DNA from: Sparassis latifolia
Lineage: Eukaryota > Basidiomycota > Agaricomycetes > Polyporales > Sparassidaceae
NCBI GenBank assembly: GCA_018466975.1
Contig: CM031555.1
Location: 2,542,001 to 2,606,000 of the forward strand
DNA length: 64,000 nt
Direction: 5' to 3'
Positions 54,860 to 64,000 of this stretch are shown here, piece after piece. The notes beneath the pieces were generated by a model, which was not told where the DNA came from, searched no databases, and was given only the letters and a program-made list of their open reading frames with translations. Position 1 is the stretch's first letter, and every line of letters starts with the position of its first letter. The position numbers and the translations under genes are program-made.

Positions 54860-56850
54860 TTACTGCCTACCAAGATCATCCAGGAAGTCAACAAGATGGT
54901 TCGCCTCACGCTCGCTACTCAGCCCTGGAATCCCATGACTGTCCTCACTGTCCTCATCCTCATCAGCTAGATAGACATTACCATTACTGTAGCAGGCCCA
55001 GAATGGTAGAGGAATATTGATTCCCTGTGCGAAATCACATCCAAGGTGACGGCCGCACACCAGCTTCCCTGAGAATCCCATGAGTTGTGACATTTGATAT
55101 TTATATCAAATGTCACAACTCATGGATGGTGCACAATCTTCTCGTTGATTCTGTCATGGTACTTCCACTGGTCAGAAAGGATACGGGCAATGGCAGGCTT
55201 CGTCATGAGGCAGTGGGAGATGGCTATGTGATAGTCGATGTGCTTGTCGACCATCGATGTGAAGAGGCGTGGAATCTCGACGTTTAGACGTTCAATCTCC
55301 TCATGTGCATGCTGAAGGTTGGAATAAGTATTCGTAACCTGACAGTTTGCACGCTGTGCCCATGATAATGCACGTATATCCTGGCGAGCATCGCGGAGTA
55401 GGTTGAAGTCAGTCTCAGCTCGCGTCTTCAGGGCTTTCCTGATCTTCTCGCGAAGCTTGTAACCTGAAGATTGCTCAGCAGTTGTATTGAGGTAAGCACA
55501 ATGAGAACTCACCAACACCGCTCATACCGAGCTTCGTCAGCTCAAACAGGCACTACACGACTAGACACTCGAGGTTGTTGAGTGCACACCGATACTTACA
55601 TCGTCCCAACTCCTCGGCCATTGTCATGTACTCGGGCATACCAGGCATCCACCGCTCAACGAGGCTCAACTCCTCCTCTATCAATCGCGCTTGCTCGGTG
55701 ACGTCCTGGTAGCGATTATATGTGGTGGTCCGATACAGGGTTTGCACCTTGCTGATCTCCTTCTTCTTATATCCATTGACGATAATATTGTAGTTGAGGT
55801 TCTTGTACTTGACATGTGCCTGCTCGCATTTCCACCTAATAAAGTCAACATACAGCTAATAACATGATATAGGAAAACGTACCCAGTGTCCTCGAGACGC
55901 TTCAAGGTCTCCATGTAGTTGATCTTGCGCACCAGTTCGGGAGGCTCCACCTTGAGACCACTCAGATACTCTTGCTCTTTCTTGAGGAATCGCTCATAAT
56001 CGGCTGGCCCAGTCTTCAGCTCCTGTGAGAGAATATCCAGGATCTCCAAATCTTGCTCAATGATAGTAAGGGCCTGCTTGTAGTTATTGTAGATGAAGTT
56101 GCCTGCATGTGAAATGTTCCTTGTTAACGTAATTCATCTACATCGAGGAGCCGCTTACCTGACTCAATGTGCTTCTGTTCATCCCAAAACTCGAAGAATT
56201 GCTCAATCACTTGATGATGATGGAACGGTGAGGTGAGGCGCATGCCAGGCGCAACAGTGTTCGACTCCGAGAAACATCTCTCGCACCCCTCGAAGTCCTC
56301 CTTGCCCACGCTGGTCATATAGAGTGGGTGCCAGTGTACCTGACATCCACAGTTATGGCCATGGCCATGGAACGTGGGGACCACACCAGATACACCTGCT
56401 TTTGCTGCACTGGGCCCAAGCGAACTGCGTGCTAGCATCTTCGCAAATGCGCATACGATGTCGTATCCGACCTTGATATTGAAGCCGTAGACTTTGATGA
56501 GCTTGTCAATAATCGCGAGGGGATATTTCATCCTAAAAATATCAGTACAAGGGATGATGAAAACGTGACAGACTTACAACTCGTCACTGCAAATCATGTC
56601 ACAGAGAACCAGAAGATGGCCATGTCGACAGAGGCATACGAAGATCCCTGTGATGGCGAACAGTGCGAACATCTTCTTTCACGCTTCTGGACCCACATTG
56701 CGCCAGTGCTCAACACAGACTGCTATTGGCTCCAAAACTCCCTCTGCATTGCCATGCTCTGCAGCGACGTCATCATCGATGTCATCATACTTGGCATGCA
56801 CATTGTCCGGGAGGCCTGGGCCACTCCCCTTTTGTGTAGGCTGCTGCGAC
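54860..56850 (-). pseudogene. KDZ-type transposase
   Basis: Reading on the minus strand: CVEHWRNVGPEA-stop-KKMFALFAITG, ICSDEL, then MKYPLAIIDKLIKVYGFNIK, VGYDIVCAFAKMLARSSLGP, VVPTFHGHGHNCGCQVHWHP, EGCERCFSESNTVAPGMRLT and FHHHQVIEQFFEFWDEQKHI. After introns come GNFIYNNYKQAL, a long helical region (DYERFLKKEQEYLSGLK), RCALNNLECLV, YKLREKIRKALKTRAETDFN and LLRDARQDIRALSWAQRANC. This is the core of a Kyakuja-Dileera-Zisupton transposase. The CGA-to-TGA stop is at 56679-56681; the usual segment between KLREKIRKALKTRA and DFNLLRDAR is shortened. A 44-bp palindrome (55080-55123) interrupts the C-terminal part, followed by LMGFSGKLVCGRHLGCDFAQ and a stop at 54860. Confidence 0.8.
55080..55123. 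repeat. Perfect palindrome, 21-nt arms, 2-nt loop
   Basis: ATGAGTTGTGACATTTGATA followed by TTT and the exact inverted copy. It lies inside the KDZ coding region and puts a stop just after ...KIVHHP. Confidence 0.9.
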
Positions 56851-57183
56851 ATCTATCAGATCTATCTTGAGATATAGAGATTGGGCATGTGCTTGTTACT
56901 ATTGCTTCTAATACTAATATATCTATATGAAACTGCTTATCACCATTTTTATAAGCTTTGTTATACATATAAATATGAGAATATTACCTTTCTCACAGCT
57001 TTAATATTAATTTCAGTCTTTAAAATAAACTGATAAATAACAAATACTGAAAAATGTGTTTTTAAAGAGACAAATCATATTAGAAGCAATAGTAATAAGC
57101 AGAATGTAGTAGTTATTACAGAATATTAGAATATGTAATAAAGAAAGAAGTAGCCTTATATAGAATTGAGTTTGTAATTTAAG
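56851..57183. other. AT-rich sequence, no gene seen
   Basis: Upstream of the KDZ reading frame; no motif recognised. Confidence 0.35.
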
Positions 57184-57282
57184 TACGGCAAGATGGCTGA
57201 GTTGGTAATATGGTTAGAAGTTTGCTTATATAATTACCAAAAATGTCGGTGAGGTCAGGGGTTCAATTCCTGCTGAGTGCAA
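57184..57282 (+). other. tRNA-like sequence (pseudogene or SINE head)
   Basis: A-box-like TGGCTGAGTTGG and B-box-like GGTTCAATTCC about 60 bp apart, spacing that suits a long-variable-arm (Leu/Ser class) tRNA. The acceptor arms do not pair well, so it is not called a functional tRNA. Confidence 0.45.
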
Positions 57283-57500
57283 GTGCATTTTGTATAATTT
57301 GTCATTGTATTACAACATGGCTCACCTTAATTACAACAACAATGCTGCCTAGTAAATTACAATTCTACAATGTGACCAGGTTATGCACAATGACCTTAGC
57401 AGCACCTGGGCACATTGTATTACAATGGTGGAAACTACAGCCAGCATTGACCTCCTCTTGGGATGGGTCCGGAAGATGCAGACTGGCGAATGATTGCATG

Positions 57501-57670
57501 CATCAGGAAAAGTCAACTCTTGGTTAGCTCCCTTATTGCCTTGATTAAGGAGGTCTGCTTCCTTATTTGGACAATCAAGGCAAATAAGGAAAAATAATGA
57601 TGGAGATCTCCTTAATTTTTTCTTAATCAAGGGAATAATCCAGGTAAGCAAGAGTTGACTTTTGCTGATG
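57501..57670. mobile_element. 170-bp MITE
   Basis: The left end is CATCAGGAAAAGTCAACTCT and the right end, read inward, CATCAGCAAAAGTCAACTCT; the match extends to about 50 bp (…CCTTGATTAAG). The centre holds a further inverted CCTTATTTG/CAAATAAGG pair. I could not settle the target duplication. It sits in a coding-derived region (57670-57984). Confidence 0.75.
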
Positions 57671-57984
57671 TGCGCGCATACAAGACGATGTCGATGAAGG
57701 TCGTGCATATCTCGTTGACCTCCCTCGGATCGAAATCCGACTCCCCAAAGGCAGTGAGGACCTGGAAGTGATCCTCCAGAGTTCTCTGAGGGACAAGAGG
57801 GGTCAAAAGTGGACAGCGAGGATACTGAGACACTCATCACTAGGTGGGACAGCTCGCCGATCCACGCCTTCTGCGCCTCATCTCCTCCGGACCCATCGGC
57901 CTTCGCAAGATAACGATTCACATCTGCTATGGCGTCGCACACATCGTATTCAGCAATAATGCAGGCATTGGAGGGTTGAGTCAT
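57671..57984 (-). pseudogene. Gene fragment of unknown family
   Basis: Minus strand: MTQPSNACIIAEYDVCDAIA, DVNRYLAKADGSGGDEAQKA, WIGELSHLVM, then in a shifted frame PRCPLLTPLVPQRTLEDHFQ, VLTAFGESDFDPREVNEICT and TFIDIVLYARTS, where the MITE interrupts it. Composition looks coding but I do not recognise it. Confidence 0.35.
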
Positions 57985-58009
57985 CTCAGCATGGATCGTT
58001 CAGGGTTGT

Positions 58010-58240
58010 AGGCCGGGATACAAGGTGCCCTGCGCGCAAGGGAACCACGCGTGAGACTGCGGGCGCTACTTGCATGCATCTCTTCGCACCGCACGCCCGG
58101 GCGCCTGTGCCAGTCTCGCGGGACGCCCGATGAAGGGCCGGTCTCACGAGGCGCCTGACTAGTAATACTCGCGGGGCGCCAACTGGGAGGATCTCAATTA
58201 GCGCTGAACTGAGACAATCTCACGGGCGCAATCGGGTGTC
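58010..58240. repeat. GC-rich stretch with TCTCRCGRGGCGCC-like repeats
   Basis: Variants of CTCGCGGGACGCC occur at about 58113, 58144, 58170 and 58218, in a window otherwise AT-rich. Possible subterminal repeats or a degenerate minisatellite. Confidence 0.4.
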
Positions 58241-58614
58241 GCGTGGTACCCGTGGCTCGTTCTTGTATGGGGGCCCAGGTACCCTGACCGAGGGCGGTCA
58301 GTATTTGAAGTGTTGAGAAGATGAAGGAACGCATAGCGCGCTGAGGTGGGAATCGCATCCGCGAAGAGGTCTCACATTTCGGAGATACCACAGGGTGCTA
58401 CACAACAGACCCTAGTCCGACAGCAATTGGAAGCTGGTTATCGGAGGAGGGAACGCTACAAGCCCGACAGTGATGTCAGTTATGAAAGATAATCTTTTCT
58501 ATCAATAAGTAGCAAATTTTTATGAGAATTGCTACTTTTAAGTAGACTTATTTGTAGGTGCATAGATTAACTCAGGATAATCTGAAGATTAGCAATAAAA
58601 TACAATTTTAACTT

Positions 58615-58715
58615 TGACACCAGCCAGGATTGAACCCTGGACCTCAGGTTGATTTTACAGAATATAATTCCAAGTGACACTTTAGACCACTTGATCATTA
58701 GGCCATACATCATAA
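58615..58715 (-). other. tRNA-like sequence in the left arm
   Basis: On the minus strand: A-box-like TGGCCTAATGATCAAGTGG and B-box-like GGTTCAATCCTGG about 60 bp later. Inverted partner of 59304-59400. Acceptor pairing is poor, so probably a tRNA-derived SINE remnant. Confidence 0.5.
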
Positions 58716-59303
58716 CTATCTTATCTTAAATTAGACATATTTTTTTTGAAAAAGACTTAGCCAAATTCTGTCTATTAGAAGAGAGTAAGTAAAAGACACT
58801 TGACTTTTATCATAGATAGACAAGACTTATAGACAAATAGTACTCTGCATCTTATTATAGTCTTGTCCTACAGCTTACAGTTTTTGTAAACTATCATGCA
58901 GTACTATAGAGTATCTTAATGTAGCCATCTATAATACATAACAAGTTATTGAGAGACAGTATTTTACTTGTTCATTTTAGGCTTATACTCTAGAGTCTAT
59001 TATATTATAGACTGAGCACTTATATATACATGATTTTTATAGCTATCTTCCAATTGTATGGCAAAGTTCTGTTTTACTGAAGCAACTATAGAAACTTATA
59101 TTCTATTAATTACATATTATACTAAATTATATGAAGGCTGCAAGCATTAGAAAAGACTATAAGACTCAGAGTAATGTTTGTCTATAAGTCTTGTCTTTCT
59201 ATGATAAAAGTCAAATGTCTTTTACTTACTCTCTTCTAATAAACAGAATTTGGCTAAGTCTTTTCCAAAAAAAATATGTCTAATTTAAGATAAGATAGTT
59301 GTG

Positions 59304-59400
59304 ATGTATGGCCTAATGGTCAAGTGGTCTAAAGTGTCACTTAGAATTATATTCTATAAAATCAACCTGAGGTTCAGGGTTCAATCCTGGCTGGTGTTAA
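59304..59400 (+). other. tRNA-like sequence in the right arm
   Basis: TATGGCCTAATGGTCAAGTG then GTTCAGGGTTCAATCCTGGC. Same spacing as the left-arm copy. Candidate internal Pol III promoter. Confidence 0.5.
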
Positions 59401-59426
59401 AGTTAAAATTGTATTTTGTTGCTAAT

Positions 59427-59510
59427 CTTCAGATTATCCGAAGATTATCCGAAGATTATCCGGAAGATTATATTAAGATTATCCTAAGATTATCTGAAAG
59501 ATTATCCTGA
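59427..59510. repeat. Short tandem repeat AGATTATCCGA, about 7 units
   Basis: AGATTATCCGA/AGATTATCCTA units follow one another. The matching place in the left arm (58573-58590) has only one or two units, so the expansion happened after the inverted repeat formed. Confidence 0.8.
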
Positions 59511-59802
59511 GTTAATCTATGCGCCTATAAATAAGTCTACTTAAAAGTAGCAATTCTCATAAAAATTTGCTACTTATTGATGGAAAAGATTATCTTTCAT
59601 AACTGACATCACTGTCGGGTAGCGTTCCCTCCTCCGATAACCAGCTTCCAATTGCTGTCGGACTAGGGTCTGTTGTGTAGCACCCTGTGGTATCTCCGAA
59701 ATGTGAGACCTCTTCACGGATGTGATTCCCACCTCAGCGCGCTAATTCTCATGAAAATTTGCTACTTATTGATGGAAAAGATTATCTTTCATAACTGACA
59801 AA

Positions 59803-60464
59803 GATGAGCCCGAATGCTATTTCTAACTCCTCAACTGTGATCCGCAATCGCCTCAAAGTACCATCTGCCAACTCGCGTCTACCGGTGATTCCGCGCATGA
59901 CATCGTACAGTTCGCGGGCCGCATTGCGCAATGTCTCAACCCGAAGGCGCAAGGTTCCTGAGGACAATAAAGCAGAACTAAGGAACGCGATCCCAGGGAA
60001 ATGGGGATAGGACGACTGCGCACCAATGTCAGGGAGACCATCCGGTGGGTGACCCAAACCAAAGTCCTTGTGGACAGCGGGGTCATCGTACAGAACGCAC
60101 GCAGTCAAACCACGAGGAATGACAGCAGGAAGGTGGTCAGCAATCTGAGGGACCATCCGATGGCTGGCTTCCACGATGCGAGCCGTCGCAATTTCCACTT
60201 GGGCAAGGACAGGAATATCGTGCGGAAGGGGTAGGATGATCTCCACGCTGGTCGCTTTGGACTGGGCTTGGATCATAAAGACCTGAGGGACGTGTGCGGA
60301 CTGGACAGCAAAGGAACATATGCTCGCAGGAGCCTCACCAGCAGGACGTGCATTCGGACTGCCCATGCTTTCCACAGGATCAGGTCGAAGGGCTCGGTAA
60401 AGATCTCAATGCAAAGAAGGGCTTCTGCGAGGGTGTATTTGTGAAGGATGACGCTGGCGTCCAT
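59803..60464 (-). pseudogene. Unrecognised gene truncated by the inverted repeat
   Basis: Start at 60464: MDASVILHKYTLAEALLCIE, IFTEPFDLILWKAW. The frame then shifts to SAHVPQVFMIQAQSKATSVE; a GC-AG intron (about 60411-60350) or a 38-nt GT-AG intron would join them. It continues IPVLAQVEIATARIVEASHR, LPAVIPRGLTACVLYDDPAV, LRLRVETLRNAARELYDVM and LRRLRITVEELEIAFGLI. The last residues before the stop (VSYER) come from the inverted-repeat element, so the original C-terminus is lost. Codon use looks like a normal nuclear gene. No known family. Confidence 0.5.
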
Positions 60465-61352
60465 GGATGAGAGATTGAGTTCAGGATGGGAGATATGCCT
60501 TCGAGGCGGGCGGGTGTCTATTAGGTGCTCGGGCGGGCCTGGTGAAGAACGACCCCTCGGATTGAGTAGGAGCGTGAGGGGACGGGATTGTGAGATATGG
60601 CGTGATGGGCAGTGATTCAGCGGGGGCGATTGCTAAGCAGATGCTGGCAATATCAGGAGGGCAGGAAAGGTCAGGACCAGTTAAGTATGATGGCAGGGGA
60701 AGAGGTCGGGGTAGAACCCACCATCCCGGAAGGTACACTTGCAAAGGCCTCATTCACATTTCCATCCCATCCAGTTAGTGCATCTTTGGGCAGTCTTGCA
60801 TTTCTGCATTTCAGCGTTCTCCTTAGAGCAGTGCGATTTTACCCCGACGTGTTTCCAGCGATTATTGTGACTACAGAGATTTTCCTAGCTACGCTTTTGG
60901 GCCACCCACCTCATACCTCTGGAATAGACTCTTCTCCTTCATTGCATCTCAGACCCCACGCGGACTTGATTCCGCTCGTACTCCTCCTTTTCGGCTTGCG
61001 ACGGAACTACAATCTCGTCACCGTGCCGGTGGCCCCGCCCATTGGATCTATAGATCCCAGACATCTTGTCCCACCCATCAAGCTCTCGGCTCCCACCGGC
61101 TATCTCACCACACATTCCCACCACCGGGCGCGCCTCCGTCGTCGTCACTGCCCATGATGACGATGACAAATCTCTTATTTCTCACTCATTTTCCTGTGTT
61201 TTTTTCGGCTTCCTTTTGTTTTGTACATAGTATATCTGTTTAATAACATACTGGGCTGCGTACGATACCAGAGTGGAGCTCACACACCACATTGAGTGTT
61301 CAATGAGATCATGTGACTGTGCGCCCCGCCTTGCACCCGCCAGCACCCACAA
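60465..61352. other. Mostly intergenic; promoter of the truncated gene and a weak candidate frame
   Basis: A 76-codon minus-strand frame (61169-60939: SSWAVTTTEARPVVGMCGEI, then EIVVPSQAEKEEYERNQVRV) might be an exon. The 181-codon plus-strand frame at 60612-61157 overlaps it and is less convincing. Neither is recognised. Confidence 0.3.
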
Positions 61353-61911
61353 GTGGTGCACACCTTCTACACTGCTTCTCTGATGACAGGCGCAAGAGGG
61401 ACAAAGCAGCAGAGCTTATCGCATTTAGGGCGAGTAGCTTCCCTCACGTCTTCTGGGAGCTCTTTGCACCGATGTGGACAGGAAGTCATCTATGGTGCCA
61501 AGGCAATCGCTCTTGAGCAGCAGCGGGCACAGGAGCTATACAGAGCCAACATTGCAGGTACGTATATACTTTTAGTGAGTTATGTCACTTACATGGAATA
61601 CAGGGCTTTCGGGAAAGTCTCTCCAAGTCCTTGCAGACATACAAGGAACAGATGCCCCCATGGAGGATGTTACCACATTCGACGATGCAGAAGCTCCAAT
61701 CGTACAACTTACGGGACCTGCAGATGAACCTGACAGCCTTGATGATCAGACCCACGAGGCGTTCATTCATGCTGTGCGCGACATGGCCAGGGAAAGGTGC
61801 ATGAGCATTCCACCATTTGGTTGTATATCTAACGTCATCGTTGGCGATATCACTGAACACCTTGGAGCTACTCTGATCAATCCAACTCTTCAAAGCTTCA
61901 TTCAGCATTGA
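61353..61911 (+). CDS. Unrecognised small protein, two exons
   Basis: Exon 1 is 61353-61557 and exon 2 61604-61911, joined by a 46-nt GT-AG intron. The best part reads EVIYGAKAIALEQQRAQELY, RANIAGLSGKSLQVLADIQG and TDAPMEDVTTFDDAEAPIVQ, with an acidic middle (ADEPDSLDDQTHEAFIHAVR). The helix with ALEQQRAQEL is reminiscent of coiled-coil tails of fungal transposon proteins, but that is weak. The N-terminal 40 residues are doubtful. Confidence 0.35.
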
Positions 61912-63330
61912 AGCCTTCACTAAATTGCTCTGTCACTACTACAAGGTGAGTCAAGAACCAGTAGTCCGGAAATTAACTGAGTGGTCCTAGGAGTTCGCGT
62001 TGTATCCAATATTAGGTGCAACTGTGCGTGAGTGCTCTGAACGATGAAGCCTCGCAAGCAATGTTCATCGCGGATAAAGGAAATGTGAACTGGAAAACAT
62101 GTAACGAAAGTGCGCACTGCCACCATCATCTTCGCTTCACGAGAGACCTATGCCCATACTCCGGGACCTGCAAGGCGATCTCTACGCCAGGCGACTGGGC
62201 GGACAAGACGTCCTCGTGCAGCTGAAACGCTTTGCACGAGAACATACAGGGGGTGTGCATGTCGTCAATGTTCGCGCTCGACGAGCGGCGAACCCTTCGA
62301 GGACAAATTTGAGGGAGGTGCGCTTTGAGATGACGGTCCGGGGAGCTCACATTGTGCGCTAACATGACGAGAAATCTACGGTGTGTCGAGTAATTCCATT
62401 TTCTAGGAAATCGGGGGAGCCGCGAGATGTTCAGGCGAGGACTACAATAGTTAGAGAACTCACACGTATCCCGCTCGACAATCGCTGCATAACCTGGACT
62501 AGGGAACGTGCAAAGTGGCCGTAATCGAAGGTTAGCACGTCCACATAGCCATCGCTCGCTGTGCAAAGTGTCGGCGATCGTCGCGATCGTAGCTGGGAAT
62601 GGTTGTGCTGAGATGACGAAAGGGAAATTTCGGTGTTGGAGAAGTGTCTCCGATAGTATAGGTGAACGGTCAGAGAATTGGAATGAAGGTCTTGCGTGCA
62701 GTGTATAAGTCACAATTATCATAACCAGAGTTGAAAATTGTCTTTCCATGATGCGCTTCGGGTTGCTTCCTCCAGTTCGTTTAACATCAGCATTGGGTCA
62801 AGGGCGTAGCTAGATGGTATTCATGAAGGAGAGAATAGGAATATCGCAATGAGGGAGAATCGATGTATTCGCAAGTCTAGCTGATATATGCACAAATCTC
62901 TTGCAGAATCACATACACGAAATTGCTGTCACTGAGTCCTTGAAAAGGTAGAGTCAAAGATGGGTGATCGTAAACCAGGAAACGTACGTCTTTATCCCAA
63001 GTCCCAATGGCCGATACCTTCCCTCTGCGCCACACTCAAAACTACAATTGTAGTCCAAGAAACTCCTGGGTCAGTGCGTATTGGCAATCCTCCCATCAGC
63101 GGCGTAGGCGAACTGAGGGCACCCTAGTCAGCCATAAAACAGGACAAGCTTTGAACGACGCACCTTCCCCCATGGCCAGGAATACTCACCTGGGACACAT
63201 ACAGCATTACTCGCGGATGCGTTTGAGATCTATCTCACCATCCTGCGCGAGGTAGACCAGCACATTGTGAAGGTCCTTGGTTGAGACATGGCCAACTGGC
63301 GCGTGAAGAATGCTTGCCCGGCCTGTTACG
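61912..63330. other. Region without a supported gene
   Basis: Overlapping short open frames on both strands (for example 62150-62362 plus and 62749-62126 minus) contradict each other and show no recognisable domain. No RNA gene or clear repeat is seen. Confidence 0.3.
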
Positions 63331-63335
63331 ATTCC

Positions 63336-64000
63336 TGAGGAATGAAGAGAATTGTTCTTATAAGCGGTGGGTCTTTGGAGGCTGAGGTGAACCGTGACGC
63401 ACTTTTCTTTTAACTGTGGGAAATTTCTGGAGGTAGAACTTAGCTATAAACATTCTAATGGCTCTTCTTGTCCAACTATAAGTTGACTATAGGTGAATGT
63501 TCAAAACAGTTGTAATGAAAACCGTGCGACTTGTATAAATAACCATCAACAGATGCATGGCTGCAGCACTTAGATTAGATAACAGATAACAGCTCTATCT
63601 CAGAGAACATTGAAATTATGTTCTATAGAGTGTTATACTAAGTTCAATGCATTGTAACCATCACCATTGAATTGAAACCAAAAAATAGCCCTAGTTAGCA
63701 CTTTAGAACATTCAATTTCATTAAGATTTGAGTGACAAACCACTTTTGCAATACTGAGGTGAATGACATGAAAGCCTGCTTAGTCAGTTTCCTAATTTGG
63801 AAACTGACTTACCTAAGGTACCCATGGTTACCTAGGTCATGTTTCTAAATTTTCCGCCTTTTTCTGCCTTTTAAAAATATTTCTGACCTCAAAATACACT
63901 TGCCCAGATGAGGAAAGTCAGGAGCTGTTGAAGTTACAATTCTTGAGAAATAAAGAGAATCATTCTTACCAGTGATGAGACATTGAGGGCTAAAAAGGTT
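63336..64000 (+). repeat. Diverged terminal-type repeat running off the right edge
   Basis: TTACGATTCCTGAGGAATGA at 63336 and TTACAATTCTTGAGAAATAA at about 63935 resemble the borders at 11787, 13940 (reverse complement) and 19010. Between them, stretches such as GTTCAAAACAGTTGTAATGAAAACC and CGACTTGTATAAATAACCATCAAC are related to the 9497-9770 repeat. Confidence 0.5.

Larger units (their letters stand above)
58334..59744. mobile_element. 1.4-kb inverted repeat containing two tRNA-like sequences
   Basis: Left arm 58334-58837, right arm 59177-59744, spacer of about 340 bp. The outer end is TAGCGCGCTGAGGTGGGAAT in both arms. Each arm contains a tRNA-like module (58615-58715 minus, 59304-59400 plus) and the sequence GACATATTTTTTTTGAAAAA or its relative. 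The right arm is longer because of a short tandem expansion (59427-59510). A 58-bp piece of the arm is repeated directly at 59745-59802 at the border with a truncated gene. Confidence 0.8.

Noticed and set aside
57184..57282. A functional tRNA gene
   Set aside because: A- and B-box-like words are present but the acceptor stem does not pair and no clean anticodon arm can be drawn.
60612..61157. A 181-codon plus-strand frame
   Set aside because: Overlaps a competing minus-strand frame, has no recognisable domain and a composition typical of translated non-coding DNA.
62110..62749. Overlapping frames on both strands
   Set aside because: None shows a domain or a coherent exon structure; they are mutually exclusive.

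Overview
The window comes from a mushroom-forming basidiomycete (Agaricomycetes). Its genes are cut by many 48-80 nt GT-AG introns, a few introns begin with GC, and the transposon families present (Tnp2-type CACTA elements, KDZ transposases, Pif1-like helicases with a C-terminal protease-like domain) are typical of that class. No prokaryotic features are present.

Bases 1-8241 are an ordinary gene-dense euchromatic block: the start of a conserved hypothetical gene (minus strand) that shares a short divergent promoter with phosphoglycerate kinase, a PHD+JmjC histone demethylase of the JHD1/KDM2 type, a Sel1-repeat chitin-synthase activator (Skt5/Chs4 type) and a PITH-domain protein. All have complete exon structures that can be read by eye.

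From about 8.5 kb onward the sequence is a nested transposon graveyard. Bases 9.5-23.5 kb are AT-rich and CpG-poor: foldback repeats, a 33-bp minisatellite present in both arms of a large inverted repeat, several tandem arrays, and the relic C-terminus of a KDZ transposase. At 25.2 kb a decayed Pif1-like helicase gene begins. It is interrupted at 26,340 and resumes at 53,511.

The interruption is the main discovery of the window: a single 27,167-bp element (26341-53507) with CAC-starting termini, a 3-bp target duplication (TTA) and almost 5-kb terminal inverted repeats. It carries a Tnp2-family (CACTA/EnSpm) transposase, an Spt5-like KOW-domain gene inside each terminal repeat, mirrored pairs of short coiled-coil genes, a WD40 protein with a membrane anchor, an F-box/LRR-like gene, two conserved proteins of unknown function and a small nested MITE. 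Removing the element and one TTA restores the helicase reading frame across the junction. Several genes in it carry stop codons explained by single C-to-T (or G-to-A) transitions, so the copy is decaying but still nearly full length.

From 54.7 to 64 kb follow a KDZ transposase pseudogene (minus strand), a 170-bp MITE, a pair of tRNA-like sequences in a 1.4-kb inverted repeat that truncates a gene at 59.8 kb, some weak gene candidates, and the terminus of another repeat of the 9.5-19 kb family running out of the window.
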